From: Acidocella sp. 20-57-95 | GTDB taxonomy: Bacteria; Pseudomonadota; Alphaproteobacteria; Acetobacterales; Acetobacteraceae | Reading direction: 5' to 3' | Assembly (NCBI GenBank): GCA_002255575.1 | Contig: NCAT01000001.1 | Location: 62,001 to 126,000 of the forward strand | DNA length: 64,000 nt | Shown: piece by piece, positions 34,938 through 42,324 of the stretch | Layout of the letters: each line of letters opens with the position of its first letter | Numbering within the stretch: the stretch's first letter is position 1 | Translations under genes and position numbers: made by a program | The notes under the pieces: generated by a model | Seen by the model: the letters and a program-made list of their open reading frames with translations, nothing else | Database searches by the model: none | Told to the model about the DNA's origin: nothing

Positions 34938-35498
34938 ATGGCGAACACGGCGACACATACAGCGAGTGACGAGGTTGAAGCCCCCGCCAAACGTGATTTC
35001 CTCAAAATCCTAACCGTTTCGGCCGGTGCCGTTGCCCTCGGCGCCACTGCCTGGCCGCTGATTGACGCGATGAACCCCACCGTTTCGGAACTGGCGGTGG
35101 CCAAGCCGATCGTGAATGTCGGCGGTATCGCGCCAAATACGGCGCTGCGCATCATGTGGCTCGGCCAACCGATTTACATTCGCAAACTCACGCCGCAACA
35201 AATTGCTGACAATCAATTCATCGTCCCTGATACGCTGCCTGACCCAGCCAGCTATACCGACCGTGTGAAGCCTGGCTACGAAACCTTTGTCGTCGTCGTC
35301 GGCTTGAACACCGGTATCTCCTGCGAATTGCTCGGCAATTCCCCATCTGATGCGCGTGGCCCGTTCGATGGTTGGTCGTGCCCGTGCGATGGCAGCATTT
35401 ACGACCCGCTGGGGCGCGTGCGCAGCGGCCCGGCCCGCAAGAATCTCGCGATTCCGCGCTTTACCTTCCTCAACGACACCCAAATCCAGTTCGGTTAA
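34938..35498 (+). CDS. petA: Rieske-type subunit of cytochrome bc1 lacking most [2Fe-2S] ligands
   Basis: By layout this is the bc1 iron-sulfur subunit: a twin-arginine-like start (KRDFLKI), a membrane helix (about residues 24-43) ending WPLIDAMNP, and a C-terminal Rieske fold with DPLGRVRSGPARKNLAIP. The cluster boxes are altered. Box I, normally CTHLGC, reads NTGISC (residues 124-129): ligand Cys is Asn124 and ligand His is Gly126. Box II, normally CPCHGS, reads CPCDGS (148-153): ligand His is Asp151. Only ligand Cys148 and the disulfide pair Cys129/Cys150 remain, so a normal Rieske cluster should not form. The frame is intact with a good caggag site, so it is not a simple pseudogene. Confidence 0.9.
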   Translation: MANTATHTASDEVEAPAKRDFLKILTVSAGAVALGATAWPLIDAMNPTVSELAVAKPIVNVGGIAPNTALRIMWLGQPIYIRKLTPQQIADNQFIVPDTLPDPASYTDRVKPGYETFVVVVGLNTGISCELLGNSPSDARGPFDGWSCPCDGSIYDPLGRVRSGPARKNLAIPRFTFLNDTQIQFG

Positions 35499-35514
35499 GC
35501 AGGAACCTTAAAAT

Positions 35515-36636
35515 ATGTCAGACCAAACCAAATCCTGGCTGGAAACCCGGCTGCCGCTGGCGTCATCCATGCAAAGCTGCATATGGAATATGAAAATGGC
35601 GGTTGAAAAACCGTATCTGGCGGCCCTGGGCTCGCTGATCACCGCCACGCTGATCTTCCTCACCCTTTCAGGCTTCGTGCTATCGTTGTTTTACGTGGCG
35701 GCCCCCGGTGCGGCGTTTGATTCGATTCAGTTCATCTCCCGTAACGTCGATAATGGCTGGTTGGTCCGCTCCTTCCACGCCACCGGCGCGACCATGCTGT
35801 TTGCAGCTACATATTTGGTGGTTTTCCGGACCCTGCTGACGGGCGGCTACCGCGCCCCGAACGAACTTACCTGGATCCTGAAACTGGTGTTTCTAGGTTT
35901 GGTGTTGATTATCGGCTATTTCGGCTACGCCATGGCTGATGGCGCGGTGAGTTATTGGAGCCTGCACGAAACCACGGTGGCAGGCGCCCGCCTCACCAGT
36001 TTCCCCGGTGCAATTTCCAATTGGGTGTTCGGTGGCCCCGCTGGCCCCGGCACTTTAGGCCGCGTTGCAGTGCTGCACAGCGCGTTGGCATTGCTGGGCT
36101 TTGGCGTGCTGGCGCTGCATCTGGCGGCCAAACGCGCGGTTGCACCGGTACCAACCAAGACCGTCACGCTGCACCCGTATTACACCAGCCATCATTTTGT
36201 GGCCTTCGCGGTGTTTGCACTTATTTTCGCGGTTTTGGTCTTCTTCGCCCCGCATTGGGGTGAAAACCAACTGAATTTGGCTGCCGCCAACCCGTTAGTG
36301 GTACCAGCCGTGCTTACCCCACCTTGGTATCTGTTACCGGTCTCCGCCTTCGCCGCCGCGTCATCTTCGCCGCTCGGCAGTATTTTCCTCGTGCTGGCTG
36401 GTTTTGCGGTGCTGTTTGCAGCCCCCTGGCTCGACCAATCCAAAGGCACCAAGCCGGGCTTGTTTTACAAAATTCTGGTTGCCGTTTTGGCGCTGGATGT
36501 GTTCGGCCTGTGCATGGCCCAAGCTGACGGGCCTTCGATGCTCAGTTCTATTCTCAGCACGATATTTATCGGTTGGTATTTCCTACATTTCCTGGTGCTT
36601 TCCCCGCTTGCCACCGCGATGGAGTCAAAAAAATGA
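35515..36636 (+). CDS. petB: Cytochrome b of a bc1-like complex, missing one heme-bH ligand and the PEWY Glu
   Basis: The 373-residue protein has eight hydrophobic helices in the usual cytochrome b order. In helix B, His88 (FHATGAT) is kept, but the position 14 residues on, normally the second axial His, is Val102 (YLVVFRTL). In helix D, both His188 and His202 are present with the normal spacing. The heme bL pair is therefore complete and the heme bH pair has only one His. The Qo motif PEWY reads PPWY (269-272), and the PWGQ segment before helix cd is replaced (GYAMADGAVSYW). HPYYT and PWLD segments are conserved. It begins 16 bases after petA. Confidence 0.9.
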   Translation: MSDQTKSWLETRLPLASSMQSCIWNMKMAVEKPYLAALGSLITATLIFLTLSGFVLSLFYVAAPGAAFDSIQFISRNVDNGWLVRSFHATGATMLFAATYLVVFRTLLTGGYRAPNELTWILKLVFLGLVLIIGYFGYAMADGAVSYWSLHETTVAGARLTSFPGAISNWVFGGPAGPGTLGRVAVLHSALALLGFGVLALHLAAKRAVAPVPTKTVTLHPYYTSHHFVAFAVFALIFAVLVFFAPHWGENQLNLAAANPLVVPAVLTPPWYLLPVSAFAAASSSPLGSIFLVLAGFAVLFAAPWLDQSKGTKPGLFYKILVAVLALDVFGLCMAQADGPSMLSSILSTIFIGWYFLHFLVLSPLATAMESKK

Positions 36637-37361
36637 AATTTGGCATCTCCGCCGCTGCCTTGTTGGCCGCCAGCCTCGCTTTCAGCAACGCCGCCAAAGC
36701 TGAAGACACGCTTTCCCCGCTGCATTGGCAGTCCCAGGGCAATTTTGGCTCCTATGACAAAGCGGCCCTGCAACGCGGGTTCCTGGTCTATCAGACTGTC
36801 TGCGCAAGCTGCCATTCGGCCAATGCTTTGCACTACCGCGACCTGACGGCGCTCGGTTTTTCACCGGACCAGGTGGCGGCCATCGCCTCCAACGTGAAGC
36901 TCGCCGATGGGTCGCAAGCGTCCATGGATGACAATTTCAAAAACCCGTTTCCTGATTCCCAGGTGGCTGCCAAAGCCTTTGGCGGCGCGATCCCGCCTGA
37001 TCTATCTACTTTGGTTGCAGCCCATCCACGCGGCACGCAATATATTTACAGCTTGCTCACCGGCTACCAGGCTGCGCCCTCGGATGTGAATGTGATGGCC
37101 AATCATTATTACAATGTGGCCTACCCGGGCAATCAGATCGCCATGCCGGCGCCTTTAAAAGACGATATGGTGACATATGCTGACGGCACCAAAGCCACCA
37201 CTGCACAGGAAGCCTCGGATGTCGCCGCTTTCCTGACATGGGCATCACACCCCAATCTCGATGCGCGCAAGCAAATTGGGCTGCGGGCGGTGATTTTTCT
37301 GATCTTCCTGAGTGTTCTCGCCATTGCCAATAAACGTAAAATTTGGTCGGGCGTGGTCTGA
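36633..37361 (+). CDS. petC: Cytochrome c1
   Basis: The 242-residue protein has a signal peptide ending near AKA (about residue 23) and the covalent heme site CASCH (57-61). GAIPPDLSTL follows, then the axial Met171 in PGNQIAMPAPLKDD, and a C-terminal anchor helix (about 217-234). These are the complete features of a working c1. This contrasts with the altered Rieske and cytochrome b encoded just upstream. Its ATG overlaps the petB stop (ATGA), showing tight coupling. The longer frame upstream lies inside petB and was dropped. Confidence 0.93.
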   Translation: MKFGISAAALLAASLAFSNAAKAEDTLSPLHWQSQGNFGSYDKAALQRGFLVYQTVCASCHSANALHYRDLTALGFSPDQVAAIASNVKLADGSQASMDDNFKNPFPDSQVAAKAFGGAIPPDLSTLVAAHPRGTQYIYSLLTGYQAAPSDVNVMANHYYNVAYPGNQIAMPAPLKDDMVTYADGTKATTAQEASDVAAFLTWASHPNLDARKQIGLRAVIFLIFLSVLAIANKRKIWSGVV

Positions 37362-37368
37362 AGCACTT

Positions 37369-38250
37369 ATGTCTGAAACCATAACACCGGTCATCGGCAT
37401 CATCGGCGGCTCTGGCCTTTATAATATTGAGGGCCTGACCAATACGCGCTGGGAAAAGGTGGAATCACCTTGGGGCGAGCCATCAGATGAACTGCTGATT
37501 GGTGAGTTTGAGGGCACCAAAGTGGTGTTCCTGCCCCGGCATGCGCGCGGCCACCGCATATCGCCCTCTGAGCTGAATTACCGCGCCAATATTGATGCGC
37601 TCAAGCGCGTCGGCGTCACCGATATTCTGTCGCTCTCAGCAGTTGGCTCGCTGAAAGCAGAGTTGCCGCCGGGCCATTTTGTGATCGTGGACCAGTTTAT
37701 CGACCGCAGTTTTGCGCGCGCTAAAACCTTCTTTGGTTCAGGTTGTGTTGCCCATGTTTCGATGGCGCATCCGGTCTGCCCACGCTTAGGGGATGCTTTG
37801 GAAGCATCGGCCAAGGAGCTTGGCCTACCTGTGACGCGCGGTGGTACCTACCTGGTGATGGAAGGCCCACAATTCTCCACGCTGGCGGAGAGCAATTTGT
37901 ACCGCTCATGGGGCTGTTCGGTGATCGGCATGACCAATATGCCGGAAGCCAAGCTCGCCCGTGAGGCTGAAATTTGCTACGCGACCGTGGCGATGGTGAC
38001 TGATTTTGACTGCTGGCACGAAGACCACGACGCAGTGACCGTGGATGCCGTGATTAAAGTGTTGCTGGGCAATGCTGACAAAGCCCGCAGCCTGGTAAAA
38101 ACTGTGCTGCCGAAAATCGGCGCTGCACGCGGGCTATGCCCTGCCGGCTGCGACCGGGCGTTGGAATATGCGTTAATCACAGCACCAGAAGCGCGTGACC
38201 CGGTTGCTTTGGCAAAATTGCAAGCTGTCGCCGGGCGGGTTCTCGCTTAA
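37369..38250 (+). CDS. mtnP: S-methyl-5'-thioadenosine phosphorylase
   Basis: MtnP splits methylthioadenosine with phosphate to adenine and methylthioribose 1-phosphate, recycling a by-product of SAM metabolism. The 293-residue protein has the purine phosphorylase pattern: IGIIGGSGLYNIEG, FLPRHARGHRISPSELNYRAN (two parts), LSAVGSLK, VMEGPQFSTLAES, IGMTNMPEAKLAREAEICYA (in part) and TDFDCWHEDH. The start at MSETITPV lies seven bases after petC; the upstream extension is inside petC. It is probably on the pet transcript. Confidence 0.94.
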   Translation: MSETITPVIGIIGGSGLYNIEGLTNTRWEKVESPWGEPSDELLIGEFEGTKVVFLPRHARGHRISPSELNYRANIDALKRVGVTDILSLSAVGSLKAELPPGHFVIVDQFIDRSFARAKTFFGSGCVAHVSMAHPVCPRLGDALEASAKELGLPVTRGGTYLVMEGPQFSTLAESNLYRSWGCSVIGMTNMPEAKLAREAEICYATVAMVTDFDCWHEDHDAVTVDAVIKVLLGNADKARSLVKTVLPKIGAARGLCPAGCDRALEYALITAPEARDPVALAKLQAVAGRVLA

Positions 38251-38429
38251 TCCGTATCTAGGGTCTGGCGATATCATTTTAATCTTTCACTCGCATTGAT
38301 CGCTTGGCGCCAGCGGAATCGCGCAAATTTGCAAGCGCACGCGGATGTTACCAGCCTATACAAATGAGCCATGAAAACGCCGTTTTGTAAGTCTACATGG
38401 AAATCCGGTCCGAATTTTTTGGAGGTACC

Positions 38430-38834
38430 ATGGAAAAGAAAACTGCAGGTTTGTTAGGTGCGCTGGCCGGATTCGCCGCAATGGGGTCGGCACAGGCCGC
38501 CACCAACTACGAACCTAATGTCGCTGATACTTTACACGTATCATCCTATGCAGAGCTACTAACGCCGATCCCGAATGCGGTCGCCTTGTTAAAGGCGAGT
38601 GATGCCTTGCTGCTGGAACAAGCCAACCAGCGTAAGGCGGCTGGCGTGCAACAGGCGCAATACTACTACCAGCAAGACGAACACCACCACCATCACCATC
38701 ATCACCACCAAGAATACGTCCCGCCGCCACCGCCGCCACCAGAATATGGTTACGACCACCACCACCATCATCATCATCACCAGCAAGGCGTGGTGATTTT
38801 CATACCTGGTGTCGGCTACGTCCGCGCAAACTAA
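38430..38834 (+). CDS. Small secreted protein with two polyhistidine runs
   Basis: The 134-residue product has a signal peptide (MEKKTAGLLGALAGF, cleavage near AQA at about 23). A helical middle part follows (about 35-75, AVALLKASDALLLEQANQRK). The tail has nine consecutive His, EYVPPPPPPPEYGYD with seven Pro, eight consecutive His, QQ, and a hydrophobic end GVVIFIPGVGYVRAN. A perfect ggagg lies just before the ATG. His runs of this kind bind Ni, Zn or Co in known proteins, so a periplasmic metal store or sensor is plausible but unproven. The codons in the His runs are mixed (CAC and CAT), consistent with an evolved coding sequence rather than slippage. Confidence 0.75.
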   Translation: MEKKTAGLLGALAGFAAMGSAQAATNYEPNVADTLHVSSYAELLTPIPNAVALLKASDALLLEQANQRKAAGVQQAQYYYQQDEHHHHHHHHHQEYVPPPPPPPEYGYDHHHHHHHHQQGVVIFIPGVGYVRAN

Positions 38835-38841
38835 GGCAATT

Positions 38842-39573
38842 TCAGTCTTTTTTGGATCTTTCCTTGGCGCGGGCAGCGCCCAGGATATGGCGATACGTGC
38901 CGTCGAATATGGTGTTGGTTGATGAACGCCATGTCGTGTCCTTCGCCAGAATATCGCGGCTGGCGTGAATGCGGCGGCTTTGCATTTCGCGCTCAGCCGC
39001 TTCCTCCTCGTTCATCGGCACCAATTCAAACTGGTTATCTGCCGGCACGAAAGACATTTGCATAAACGCCTCGCCGGGGCGAAAAATATGTGTGCGGCCT
39101 TCTGGTGGTGATTTGAACACCACGAACGAAATCATCGGCCACCAGCTGGTGCGAATTAACGCTGGCACCGCGAGCGGCACGTCATCCGCCGGACTGGTAT
39201 ATAATCGCGGATGCGGGCCGGTCAGCACCGCCATATCATCCGGCACTTTCAAATCCACCAGCAACTGATAGGTATAAAACCCCTCGCCGAAGGTCCGAAA
39301 TGGCGGCCACTGGATGCCGGTTTGTGGGTTTGGTCCAAAATCGCCCGCTAAAATCAGCTTACCATCGCACTTTGTAACGCTGAATTCGTTGTCATAGGGG
39401 TAAAACAGTTCAATGCCGGATTGCGCGCCTTCAATAAAAGGTAAGCAATGCCAGGCATGTTCGTGCGAGCCATCCTTGCGGGGTTCTTTCTCCCCGGCCC
39501 AGCCTGGAACCTCAATCTTGATCCGGCGTGGTGCCAATCGTGGTTCGAAAAAGCGATATTTCACGGTCAGCAT
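38842..39573 (-). CDS. Uncharacterised protein resembling DUF6065
   Basis: The 243-residue soluble protein has no signal peptide. Its pattern (AWHCLPFIEGAQSGIELFYPYD, then GEGFYTYQLLVDLKVPDDMAVL, then a TSWWPMISFVVFK and FRPGEAFMQMSFVP, read in parts) recalls DUF6065 proteins, often found near biosynthetic or iron-oxygenase genes. I assign it only by memory of that layout. The C terminus is charged and helical. It is convergent with the poly-His gene, seven bases apart. Confidence 0.6.
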   Translation of the reverse strand: MLTVKYRFFEPRLAPRRIKIEVPGWAGEKEPRKDGSHEHAWHCLPFIEGAQSGIELFYPYDNEFSVTKCDGKLILAGDFGPNPQTGIQWPPFRTFGEGFYTYQLLVDLKVPDDMAVLTGPHPRLYTSPADDVPLAVPALIRTSWWPMISFVVFKSPPEGRTHIFRPGEAFMQMSFVPADNQFELVPMNEEEAAEREMQSRRIHASRDILAKDTTWRSSTNTIFDGTYRHILGAARAKERSKKD

Positions 39574-39639
39574 AACACCCCCAGGAACGCAGGCTATAAA
39601 GACAATTTTATACTGCGCAGCACTTTAACAATACCAGAG

Positions 39640-41160
39640 CTAAACATAATCCGTCGCCAACGTCGCATCGCGCCCGCGGTCAGAGGCAAAAATATTGAAG
39701 GGCAGGCTGAGCAGCGCCGCCACCAACGCATTTACCAGCACGGTCGCCAACGCAATATAGCTTGGCACCGTAAACCCAAAAACATGAAACGCCCAGATGG
39801 CGCCAGCAAAGTTATTTAAGGTGACGAGCCAGGTGGCACTCACGATCCCAACCGCCCAACCGATCAACAGCGCCCAGCCATTGAAGAAGCGCGTGAATAA
39901 CGAGAACACAATCGCGGGGAAGGTCTGGATAATCCACATACCGCCCAGTAATTGCAGTTGCACGGCATAGGTGCCCGGGATCAGCAGGATGAAAACAAGC
40001 GCGCCCACCACCATCACAATCGAAAATAACTTCGCGACCAGCGTATCGCGCCGCGGATTACCGCCGCCGCCGAACTGCGTGTAAATATCGCGGGTGAAAA
40101 TATTAGCAGAGGCGATCGACATAATTGCCGCCGGCACTAGCGCACCGATGGCGATGGCCGCAAATGCCACCCCGGCAAACCAGGCTGGGAAGGAATTCAG
40201 CACCAGCGCCGGCACCGCAAAGCTGGGTCCATATTGTTTAAACCCCGCGGCAAATTGCGGCATAGCGCTGACACCGGAAGCCACCGCCATAAAGCCCATA
40301 AGTGCTAGTAGCCCGAGCAAAAATGAGTAGGCCGGCAGAAATACCGCATTGCGGCGGATCACCTTGGGGCCGGAAGCGCTCAGTACCGCCGTCGTGCTAT
40401 GCGGATACAAAAACAACGCCATCGCCGAACCCAGTGCCAACGTTGCATAACCCGTATAGGCGCCCGTACTGCCAGCAGGCGGGGTTGCCAAAATGAGTTT
40501 CGCCGGGGAGATCTTGGCGAAAATGGCGCCGAACCCGCCGAGTTCGGACGGGATGACAATCACAGCGGCAAGCACAGTGATGTAAATCAAAATATCTTTC
40601 ACGATTGCAATCATCGCCGGCGCGCGAATGCCGGATGTATAGGTAAAAGCGGCCAATACGCCGAACGCGATGATCAGCGGCAAATGGCCGGGAATCCCCA
40701 AAGCACCAATCACGGTCTGCATCCCGATCAATTGCAGCGCGATGTAAGGCATGGTGGCAAAAATGCCGGTAATACCAATTGCCAAGCCAAGATATTTATT
40801 GCCATAGCGGCCACGCACGAATTCCGGCCCGGTGATGTAGCCGTATTTATGCGCCACCTTCCATAATTTCGGGAACACCACATAGAGGATGGGGTAGCAA
40901 ACGATGGTGTAAGGCAGCGCAAAAAACCCCAGCGCACCGGCCCCGAACATCAACGCCGGTATCGCAATGAAGGTGTAGGCGGTGTAGATATCCCCACCAA
41001 TCAGGAACCATGAAATCAGCGTGCCAAAGCGCCGGCCACCCAGCCCCCATTCCTCAATATGGCTCATGTCGCCAGCCTTCCAGCGCGATGCGCCAAAGCC
41101 TAGCAAAATGACAAACACAATCAGCGCCAGAAAAATAATCGTCGCAACAGGGTAGGTCAT
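39640..41160 (-). CDS. Sodium:solute symporter family transporter
   Basis: The 506-residue protein has about 13 hydrophobic helices. It has the SSS family pattern: SWFLIGGDIYTAYTFIAIPALMFG (in parts), YVTGPEF-type segment (YITGPEFVRGRYGNKYLG) and AFTYTSGIRAPAMIAIVKD. It is related to the acetate/monocarboxylate or pantothenate branch, but the substrate cannot be assigned. Its start overlaps the stop of the DUF3311 gene by four bases; this pair occurs together in many proteobacteria, the small protein probably acting as a helper subunit. Confidence 0.9.
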   Translation of the reverse strand: MTYPVATIIFLALIVFVILLGFGASRWKAGDMSHIEEWGLGGRRFGTLISWFLIGGDIYTAYTFIAIPALMFGAGALGFFALPYTIVCYPILYVVFPKLWKVAHKYGYITGPEFVRGRYGNKYLGLAIGITGIFATMPYIALQLIGMQTVIGALGIPGHLPLIIAFGVLAAFTYTSGIRAPAMIAIVKDILIYITVLAAVIVIPSELGGFGAIFAKISPAKLILATPPAGSTGAYTGYATLALGSAMALFLYPHSTTAVLSASGPKVIRRNAVFLPAYSFLLGLLALMGFMAVASGVSAMPQFAAGFKQYGPSFAVPALVLNSFPAWFAGVAFAAIAIGALVPAAIMSIASANIFTRDIYTQFGGGGNPRRDTLVAKLFSIVMVVGALVFILLIPGTYAVQLQLLGGMWIIQTFPAIVFSLFTRFFNGWALLIGWAVGIVSATWLVTLNNFAGAIWAFHVFGFTVPSYIALATVLVNALVAALLSLPFNIFASDRGRDATLATDYV

Positions 41161-41342
41161 TCGGCATCTCCCTGCTTATTTTCAACAATGAACACAATAT
41201 AGGTGAGCCCGGCCGCGACCGGCACGATCAGCATCTGGTACCAATAGAAAAATGGAAACCCGAACAGGCTTGGCTCAATTTGATTGAAAAACGGCACCGA
41301 CAAGGCCAGCACAAAAATGACGGCAAGCAGCCACCTGATCAT
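41157..41342 (-). CDS. DUF3311 small membrane protein
   Basis: This 61-residue protein has two membrane helices (about residues 4-20 and 33-52) joined by NQIEPSLFGFPFFYWYQ, the hallmark of DUF3311. It is encoded directly upstream of, and overlapping, the sodium:solute symporter gene, the usual context of the family. It is probably an accessory subunit of the transporter, by analogy with other two-component symporters; no function has been shown for it here. Confidence 0.88.
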   Translation of the reverse strand: MIRWLLAVIFVLALSVPFFNQIEPSLFGFPFFYWYQMLIVPVAAGLTYIVFIVENKQGDAE

Positions 41343-41418
41343 GACATTTCCCCTAGAGTTTAACTTCTTGTAACGCCGTTCAATGGCTTTGACAAATCAG
41401 CCGGCCTGTGGGGGCTGC

Positions 41419-42261
41419 TTACGCCACCAGTTCCAGGCGCGGCGCAGGCTTCTTGATCGCCGCCAGCAATGCCCGCACCTCGGTACGCGCTGCCACATGC
41501 GAGAGACCCATCGCAATGCCGATATTGGCTTCACGAACATCCATAAGGGTCAGGCCCTGCAAATATAATTCCCGGAATATCACCCGCTCGCCAAACCCCT
41601 TCAAGGTGCGGAAACCAATCCGCTTGGCCAGCAGGTCCAGGCTCTCGCCCACATCGCGCTTATTACGTGCCTCTGAGCTGGCCAAACGGTTGCGCATGAC
41701 AATCCAGTCGATCTTGCCCCGATCCATGCCAAAGCGGTTTTTGCGGGCTTCCCACACCATTTCGGAATAAATGCTCGGTTTCACGATGTCGTGGTTGTCT
41801 GGGTCAACCTTCGCGAGCATCGAAAAATCCACGAAGCTGTCATTAATCGGCGTAATCAGCGTATCGGCATGGGAATGCCCGTAGCGGGAGAGGTAGGTAT
41901 CAGCCCCCGGGCAATCGATGACGATAATATCGGCGTTTTCCGCCAACGCCTTAAACGCCGCATCGAACCTGCTGCGCTCATCCTCCTCAGCTTCCAGCCG
42001 GTTATCGAGCGTGCTGCGAAACACCGACTGAAATGTCGGCATCGGCAAGGGTACGTTTTTACTGTCAATGAAATGCTGACGCGCCGCCAGAGTGCCCGCC
42101 AGGGTACCCTGCCGCGCATCCAAATCAATCGCGCCAACCCGGTAGCCTTCCCGTAGCAAGCCAATGACAATATGAATGGCAGTGGTGGATTTGCCCGACC
42201 CGCCTTTCTCATTGCCCAGCACAATAACCGCCGGCTTCACTTCAGCTTGGACACTCGCCAT
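41419..42261 (-). CDS. mipZ: MipZ-type ParA ATPase (division-site positioning)
   Basis: MipZ is an alphaproteobacterial ParA relative that forms bipolar gradients and inhibits FtsZ assembly away from midcell. The 280-residue protein has the deviant Walker A NEKGGSGKSTTA (about residues 15-26), DLDARQGTLA, the Walker B IIVIDCPGAD, and the long MipZ-type C-terminal half (INDSFVDFSMLAKVDP, WIVMRNRL, FRELYLQGLTLMD). The second of two ATGs was chosen because a ggag lies eight bases before it. It is a single-gene unit. Confidence 0.93.
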   Translation of the reverse strand: MASVQAEVKPAVIVLGNEKGGSGKSTTAIHIVIGLLREGYRVGAIDLDARQGTLAGTLAARQHFIDSKNVPLPMPTFQSVFRSTLDNRLEAEEDERSRFDAAFKALAENADIIVIDCPGADTYLSRYGHSHADTLITPINDSFVDFSMLAKVDPDNHDIVKPSIYSEMVWEARKNRFGMDRGKIDWIVMRNRLASSEARNKRDVGESLDLLAKRIGFRTLKGFGERVIFRELYLQGLTLMDVREANIGIAMGLSHVAARTEVRALLAAIKKPAPRLELVA

Positions 42262-42324
42262 AGGCATAACTCCGACTCGGATTGTTTGCTCAGTTTAAGC
42301 GATCACGCACCAAGCCGGGAAATA

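Noticed and set aside
34938..36636. petA and petB as pseudogenes
   Set aside because: Frames are full length with good ribosome-binding sites, normal spacing and conserved non-catalytic segments; the losses are point substitutions at ligand positions.
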